19,028 nt of DNA from Verrucomicrobiota bacterium (GTDB taxonomy: Bacteria; Verrucomicrobiota; Verrucomicrobiia; Methylacidiphilales; Verrucolacustridaceae), in contig RGTE01000010.1 in the NCBI GenBank assembly GCA_010025475.1, positions 1 through 19,028 of the forward strand, read 5' to 3'. Within the stretch, counting starts at the first letter, position 1. Every line of letters starts with the position of its first letter. The notes beneath the pieces are model-generated. The model saw only the letters and a list, made by a program, of their open reading frames with translations, was not told where the DNA came from and searched no databases. Of the stretch, positions 14,431 to 19,028 are shown piece by piece. The translations under genes and the position numbers were made by a program.

Positions 14431-15455
14431 AACTGGTTGAGTCGGTCGAGCAGGGCGCGGAGGCGACCGAGGTTCCTGCGGTTGAAGGGGACGCAGAGGC
14501 GGGCGAGGGAGGCGAGATCGGGCTCATTCACTTCCTCGGGGTAAGGACTGCAAGTGGTGATGATGGAATCCGGCTTGAGGATATCGACAAAGTCCTCGTT
14601 GAGGCGAACCAGGGCTCCGGGCGGGATTTGTCGCTGGAGGCGGATGACCATCACCTCGCCGACGTAGCGGTAGGAGTGAAAGTTGTAGTAAAAATTGACC
14701 ACTTCCCGGCGGGCAAACTGCGGGTCGTCGGTGATTTTGAAGAGGGTGAAGTCCTCCTCGGAGATCAGGCCGTCGCCCAGCAGGTGTTCGCGGAGATATT
14801 TTTCGAAGGTGCGCCAAAAATTTCCCCGGGGCGCGTCCACCATGATCAGGGGGATGATGTTGGACTTGCCGGTTTGCATGAGGGTGAAGGTTTCGAAGGC
14901 TTCATCCATGGTGCCAAATCCTCCGGGGAAAAGGGCGATGGCATCGGAGTGCTTCACGAAGTTCAGCTTGCGGGTGAAGAAATATTTGAAGGTGAAAAGC
15001 TTGGAGTCTCCCCGGATCGTCTCATTGGGCTGTTGCTCGAAAGGCAACTCGATGTTCAGGGCGAAGCCGTGTTCGCGACCGGCGCCGGCCTGGGCGGCTC
15101 CCATGATCCCGTCACCCCCGCCGGTGATGACCATGTACCCGGCTTCCTGCATGAGTTTTCCAAACAGATTGGCGGCTTTCCAAGCGGAGGCGTTGGGGGA
15201 AGTGCGGGCCGAGCCGAAAACGGAGATTTTTTTAATGCCTTTGAAGGGGGCAAACAGACGGTTGGCGTCGCGGATTTCCCGCATGACCCGCTTGAACTGT
15301 TTCAGGTCTCCCAGGTCGGTTCCATCAGAACCCATCTCCAAACAGATCGAGACCATCTCCTTGAAAATCTGCCGATTCTGGGTGATTCCCGCGGTTTCGA
15401 TCAGTTGTTCAATGTTGAAGTCCAATGAGTTGGGTGATTTTTCCCGCTTTTCCAT
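14427..15455 (-). CDS. LOG-family protein (Rossmann-fold nucleotide-binding, TIGR00730-like)
   Basis: The 342-aa product (ATG 15455) has the LOG/'lysine decarboxylase-like' fold: KKISVFGSAR (75-84), GGGDGIMGA (112-120) and the signature PGGFGTMDE (177-185). LOG proteins release cytokinin-type bases from nucleotide monophosphates, and many bacterial members are nucleotide 5'-monophosphate phosphoribohydrolases; the substrate of this long form is not predictable. It is longer than canonical LOG (about 190-200 aa), with an N-terminal helical region of about 70 residues (FNIEQLIETAGITQNRQIF) and a C-terminal extension of about 100 residues, as in larger cytoplasmic TIGR00730-like proteins. GTG 15473 and ATG 15509 are alternative starts; the latter would overlap the divergent gene. 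An aagg lies about 6-7 nt before ATG 15455. Its stop overlaps the dnaE stop. Confidence 0.85.
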   Translation of the reverse strand: MEKREKSPNSLDFNIEQLIETAGITQNRQIFKEMVSICLEMGSDGTDLGDLKQFKRVMREIRDANRLFAPFKGIKKISVFGSARTSPNASAWKAANLFGKLMQEAGYMVITGGGDGIMGAAQAGAGREHGFALNIELPFEQQPNETIRGDSKLFTFKYFFTRKLNFVKHSDAIALFPGGFGTMDEAFETFTLMQTGKSNIIPLIMVDAPRGNFWRTFEKYLREHLLGDGLISEEDFTLFKITDDPQFARREVVNFYYNFHSYRYVGEVMVIRLQRQIPPGALVRLNEDFVDILKPDSIITTCSPYPEEVNEPDLASLARLCVPFNRRNLGRLRALLDRLNQF

Positions 15456-15490
15456 GACAGCCTTTTGCTTCACGAGGAAGATTGTGGGTG

Positions 15491-15494
15491 GGAG
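15491..15494 (+). promoter_or_regulatory. Ribosome-binding site of the MTHFR fusion gene
   Basis: The ggag (within gggtgggag) ends 8 nt before ATG 15503 and supports that start. The 47-bp gap to the divergent LOG-family start must also contain both promoters. Confidence 0.5.
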
Positions 15495-15502
15495 AATAAG
15501 AT

Positions 15503-17353
15503 ATGGCAACGCTTTTGGAGCAAATGTCCACCCAGGTGGTGGTTGGGGACGGGGATGTGGCGGCCTACCTTTACGCCAAGGGAACCCCTCTGGGACGAAG
15601 CTTTGAGGGGCTCTGCTTGATCGAAGCGGATCTGATCCGGGAAGCCCATCGGGCTTATCTCGAAGCCGGGGCGGAGCTGATCGCCACCAACAGTTTTGGG
15701 GCCAACTTGCCGGCGCTCAAAAAACATGGGTTGGAGGACAAGGCCAACGAGATCAACTGGAAAGCGGCGAAGCTGGCCTTGGGCGAGGCGAAGGAACACA
15801 AGGCCCGGGTGGCAGGATGTGTGGGGCCGAGCGGATGGACGGCGGCGGAGCGGAATAGTGTGGGGACCAAGGAGGTGGAGGCGGTTTTTCGCAAGCATGC
15901 CGGCGCGTTGATCGATGGCGGGGTGGAGGCCGTTCTATTGCAGTCCTTTTCCGATCCCGATGAGTTGGAGTTGGCGATCGGAGCCGTGCGGGAACTTCAT
16001 CATCTGCCGGTGATCGCGATGTTGGCCTCGGGCCGGGAGGGAACGTTGCCGGAAGGAAAAACCTGGGAGGAGACCGCCCAGCGTCTGCGGAAGGCCGGGG
16101 CGGACGTGGTGGGAGTTGCGCCAGCCTTTGGTCCGAGCGCCTGCCCCACCTTGATCCGACGGCTGTCCAGCGGGGGCGGGAATTTGTTGGCGGCCTATCC
16201 GGATGCCGGCCAGCCGGAATATGCGGAGGGACGCTATCTGTATTCCAACTATCCGGAATATTTTGCGGAAAGAATGGCGGAGTTGCCGGCCCTGGGCACC
16301 AGCCTGCTGGGCGGGGGATCGGGAGTCGGCCCTGACCATATCCGGGCGCTGAAGAAAAAAGTCGAGGGTCTTGTCCCCGCGAAAGAGCCCCGCACGGCCA
16401 TCGAGCCGAAGCGGGAGGTGATCCGGGTTTCCATTCCGGACGGAGGGAAGGAGCGGAGACGGGAGGAATCGATTCTGGACCGGTTGAAGCGGGAGCGGGT
16501 GGCCATTGTGGAGTTGGACAGCCCTCGGAACCTGGACATGGGGCCGTTTTTGAAAGCTGCGGAGGAATTGGTGAAAGCCGGGGCAACGGCCCTGACATTG
16601 GCGGACAATTCCCTCGCCATCCTGCGCGTCGCCAACACCGCGGCGGCCACGCTGATCCGTGAGAGGTTCGGGGTGACCAGCGTGGTCCATCTGGCCTGCC
16701 GGGATAAAAACCTGATCGGACTGCAGAGCGAGCTGATGGGGTTGGCCGCCTTGGGGCATCGCCATGTGTTGGCGCTGACGGGGGATCCCTCCAAGTTCGG
16801 CGACCATCCCGGGGCGACCTCGGTCTACGATGTGAACAGTCTGGGGTTGATCGACCTGATCCGGCAAATCAACGAGGGGCGCAACTCGGCCGGTCGGGAT
16901 GTGGGGAAGGGTGCGGAGTTCGTGATCGGCGTGGCCTTTAATCCGAATTCCAAAAACTTCGACGCGCAGGTGAAGAAGCTGGAGCGAAAAATCGAGCGGG
17001 GCGCGCACTTCGCGATGACCCAGCCCGTGTACGAAAAGTCCATGATCCGGAAGATCAAGGAGGCGCTCACCCCCCTAGGCATTCCCGTGCTGGTGGGGGT
17101 GATGCCGGTGATCAGCGCCCGGAACGCGGAGTTTCTCCATCATGAGGTGCCGGGAATTTCCATTCCGGACGAGGTCCGGGCAAAGATCCGCTCGTTGCCG
17201 GAAGGGCCGGCCCAGGCGGAGTACGGCCGCGAAGTGGCGGCGGAACTGGCGCGGGAAGTGGCGCAGCATTTCCGGGGTATCTACCTGATCACCCCGATGG
17301 TGCGTTCGGGCATGACGGCGCCGATTGTGAAGGAGTTTCTCCAGGCGAAATGA
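15503..17353 (+). CDS. Fusion: homocysteine S-methyltransferase-like domain + methylenetetrahydrofolate reductase
   Basis: The 616-aa architecture matches YitJ-type bifunctional proteins. Residues 1 to about 290 form the Hcy-methyltransferase TIM barrel (SFEGLCLIEADLIREAHRAY, GAELIATNSFGAN, GPSG). From about 325 the MTHFR domain follows: VELDSP with Glu337, LADNSLAILRVA, HLACRDKNLIGLQSELMG, ALTGDPSKFGDHPGATSVYD, GVAFNPN, and HFAMTQPVYE with the substrate-binding Gln. MTHFR reduces 5,10-methylene- to 5-methyl-THF using FAD. The first domain is degenerate at its chemistry: the usual DGAMGT is GDGDVAAYL (15-23), the expected N-C motif is VAPAFGP (205-211), and the Cys-Cys of GGCCG is Gly272-Ser273 in GGGSGVGPDHI. 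All three zinc thiolates are therefore absent, so homocysteine methylation is doubtful while the MTHFR half looks intact. The stop overlaps the next start as ATGA (17350-17353). Confidence 0.9.
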   Translation: MATLLEQMSTQVVVGDGDVAAYLYAKGTPLGRSFEGLCLIEADLIREAHRAYLEAGAELIATNSFGANLPALKKHGLEDKANEINWKAAKLALGEAKEHKARVAGCVGPSGWTAAERNSVGTKEVEAVFRKHAGALIDGGVEAVLLQSFSDPDELELAIGAVRELHHLPVIAMLASGREGTLPEGKTWEETAQRLRKAGADVVGVAPAFGPSACPTLIRRLSSGGGNLLAAYPDAGQPEYAEGRYLYSNYPEYFAERMAELPALGTSLLGGGSGVGPDHIRALKKKVEGLVPAKEPRTAIEPKREVIRVSIPDGGKERRREESILDRLKRERVAIVELDSPRNLDMGPFLKAAEELVKAGATALTLADNSLAILRVANTAAATLIRERFGVTSVVHLACRDKNLIGLQSELMGLAALGHRHVLALTGDPSKFGDHPGATSVYDVNSLGLIDLIRQINEGRNSAGRDVGKGAEFVIGVAFNPNSKNFDAQVKKLERKIERGAHFAMTQPVYEKSMIRKIKEALTPLGIPVLVGVMPVISARNAEFLHHEVPGISIPDEVRAKIRSLPEGPAQAEYGREVAAELAREVAQHFRGIYLITPMVRSGMTAPIVKEFLQAK

Positions 17354-19028
17354 GCGAGATGGTCATCCAGGGGAGCCGGCCCCGCAACGTCGGCTGGCTC
17401 CGGGCGGCGGCCCTGCTCTACGGGGACTGGGGCACCAGCAAGGCCTACGTCATCGGCCTGGCGGTCCTGTTGGCCGGGTATGCGGCGCCCGTTTATTTGG
17501 TCGGGATCGTTGCGTTGACATTTCTGGTGGGCTGGAACTACATCAACGTCTGCCGGCTCTTTCCTCACGGGGGCGGCGTGTATCACTCGGCGCATCTTCA
17601 TAGTCCCCGCTTGGCTGTCATCGGCGCCTTGCTGTTGCTGGCCGACTATATCGTGACGGCGTCCCTCAGCTGCTACGAGGCTTTCAATTATTTTGAAACG
17701 GGTGACTCCACCCGTTGGGCCATTTTGGCCGTCTTTGGGATCGGAGCTCTGAACTATTTTGGTCCCAGGTTTTCCTCGGCCTTGGCCGTGTATTTGGCGG
17801 CGCCCACGGTGATCTGTGTGCTGGCGCTGGTGACTTTTGGCATCGCCAAGCAGCCGGAGTTACAGTGGCATTGGCCCGAGGTTGGTTTTCTGCGGGGATG
17901 GGAGCTTTTTGCGGGTATGGTGCTGGCCTTATCGGGCGTCGAGGCGATCGCCAACACCACGGGCGTGATGAAGCTCGATCCCGGCTCCACCCCCGAACAA
18001 CCGTCGATTCATCGTGCGGCCCGCAAGGCGATCGGTCTGGTGATGTTGGAGGTCTGTCTGGTGACCCTGGCCCTGGGGATTTTGGCGGCGGGCATGCCGG
18101 CGGGGAGCTTTTTGCATCCGGAAGCCTTCCTGCGCCGGATGGCGGAATACTACGTGCATCCGGCTTTTGGCGTGGTCATGGGATGGACCGTCGGGCTTTT
18201 GCTTCTCTCCGCGGTGAACACGGCCGTCGTCGCGATGGTGGCCCTGCTTTACAGCCTCGCGCAAAACGGGGATCTGCCTCCGGTTTTTAAGCAGCTTAAC
18301 TCCTACGGAGTTCCCTGGGTCCCACTGATTGCGGCCACGGGCCTGCCCATCCTGATCCTGGATCTTGCTCCCGGTCTGGAGGCATTGGCATCCCTCTATG
18401 CGATCGGGGTCGTGGGGGCGATTACCCTGAATCTTTGGTCCACATCCACTGCGAAGGGGCTGCCTTTATCCCTTGGTCCGAAGTTCCTGATGATGGCGAC
18501 CGCCCTGCTGATGGCCGCGATTTGGGTCACGATCGCCGCGACCAAAATGCACGCCCTCATTTTTGTGGTTCTGGTCTGCGGGGTAGGTTTGTTCATCCGC
18601 GAAACTTACCGGACGAAAACCAAGCGCCTTGCCGAGGCCCTGGTGGTGCCAGGGAGCGAGCCATCCGCAAGATTGCGGGAAGAGCCGGCCTCCGCCGAGG
18701 AGGCCGCGGAGGAGAGCGGCCGAATTCTTGTCGCGGCGCGCGGGATGACCGCGGCGGCCCGGTTTGCCTTGGACGAGGCAAAGCTGCGGGGTGCCAGATT
18801 GTATTTTCTTTTTGTCCGGGAAGTGCAGGTGGCCACCGAGGTTAGCGGGAAGCTGGAAAATGACGCGGAGGCCCAGCGGGTTTTCGCCGAAATCCGGCAG
18901 GCGGCGGTCGCAGAGAAAATCCTACTGACTCCGATCTACTGCGTCTCCAATCAGGCCTCGGATATGATCACGGAGCTGGCGGCCACGTTGGGGGCGGATC
19001 TGGTCGTGCTGGGTGGTTCCAAGCGGAA
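17350..19028 (+). CDS. APC-superfamily permease with C-terminal UspA domain (3' end outside window)
   Basis: From ATG 17350 the open frame runs to the window end (559 residues). Residues of about 15-430 form some 10-12 hydrophobic segments with APC-type features: LLYGDWGTSKAYVIGLA, FPHGGGVYHSA, LLLLADYIVTASLS, LSGVEAIANTTGVM and LLSAVNTAVVAMVALLYSLAQNG. A hydrophilic linker follows, then GRILVAARGMTAAARFALDEA from residue 457 and ADLVVLGGSKR at the edge, the nucleotide-binding universal-stress-protein pattern. APC permeases move amino acids or related solutes; UspA-fused members are known and thought to be ligand- or stress-regulated. The ATG overlaps the MTHFR fusion stop (ATGA), giving translational coupling and hinting at a substrate linked to methionine or one-carbon metabolism, which is inference only. 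Confidence 0.85.
   Translation, partial: MSEMVIQGSRPRNVGWLRAAALLYGDWGTSKAYVIGLAVLLAGYAAPVYLVGIVALTFLVGWNYINVCRLFPHGGGVYHSAHLHSPRLAVIGALLLLADYIVTASLSCYEAFNYFETGDSTRWAILAVFGIGALNYFGPRFSSALAVYLAAPTVICVLALVTFGIAKQPELQWHWPEVGFLRGWELFAGMVLALSGVEAIANTTGVMKLDPGSTPEQPSIHRAARKAIGLVMLEVCLVTLALGILAAGMPAGSFLHPEAFLRRMAEYYVHPAFGVVMGWTVGLLLLSAVNTAVVAMVALLYSLAQNGDLPPVFKQLNSYGVPWVPLIAATGLPILILDLAPGLEALASLYAIGVVGAITLNLWSTSTAKGLPLSLGPKFLMMATALLMAAIWVTIAATKMHALIFVVLVCGVGLFIRETYRTKTKRLAEALVVPGSEPSARLREEPASAEEAAEESGRILVAARGMTAAARFALDEAKLRGARLYFLFVREVQVATEVSGKLENDAEAQRVFAEIRQAAVAEKILLTPIYCVSNQASDMITELAATLGADLVVLGGSKR

Noticed and set aside
14394..15428. 344-codon plus frame opposite the LOG-family gene
   Set aside because: No family motifs; exact shadow of a gene with clear GGGDG and PGGFGTMDE signatures.
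15935..17008. 357-codon minus frame opposite the MTHFR fusion
   Set aside because: No motifs, His/Gln/Arg-rich shadow of a well-supported plus-strand gene.

Overview
The window is a GC-rich, gene-dense piece of bacterial chromosome. It most resembles Verrucomicrobiota or a close PVC relative. This rests on the mix of families (a TIGR03790-type secreted protein, a PagL-like lipid A deacylase implying an LPS outer membrane, a RelE-like protein with a C-terminal extension), on weak or absent Shine-Dalgarno motifs at many starts, and on short-period tandem repeats between genes. That placement is inference from recalled families, not a search. I see no tRNA, rRNA, CRISPR array, prophage or insertion sequence. 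No gene-free stretch exceeds 300 bases; the longest gap is about 190 bp (10868-11059).

Layout. 1-1804 (-): secreted TIGR03790-like protein, cut by the window start. 1843-2651 (-): PhnP-like metallo-beta-lactamase-fold hydrolase broken by a 35-bp tandem duplication. 2769-4457 (+): recN, with heptanucleotide repeats upstream and again inside its 3' end. 4454-5317 and 5320-5691 (-): an S-adenosylmethionine hydrolase with a lipoprotein signal, preceded by a RelE-like gene and a hexanucleotide repeat. 5826-6899 (+): NagZ-like GH3 hexosaminidase. 7015-7761 (-): truA. 7867-10867 (-): a compact run rpsU, birA, trpA, ruvX, pagL-like. 11060-14430 (+): dnaE, missing about 145 bp and frameshifted. 14427-15455 (-): LOG-family protein. 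15503-17353 (+): homocysteine-methyltransferase-like domain fused to methylenetetrahydrofolate reductase, translationally coupled to an APC permease with a C-terminal UspA domain (17350 to window end).

Most genes are housekeeping: replication and repair (dnaE, recN, ruvX), translation and tRNA modification (rpsU, truA), cofactor and amino-acid metabolism (birA, trpA, MTHFR fusion), envelope turnover (nagZ, PagL-like). I find no convincing new multi-gene defence or mobile system. The strongest leads are: (a) two conserved genes broken by simple indels (MBL hydrolase, dnaE), either assembly errors or real lesions; (b) a methyltransferase-like domain in the MTHFR fusion that has lost every expected zinc-binding cysteine; (c) heptamer arrays on both sides of recN that now encode its C-terminal tail; (d) a SAM hydrolase with an export/lipidation signal, coupled to a RelE-like gene.
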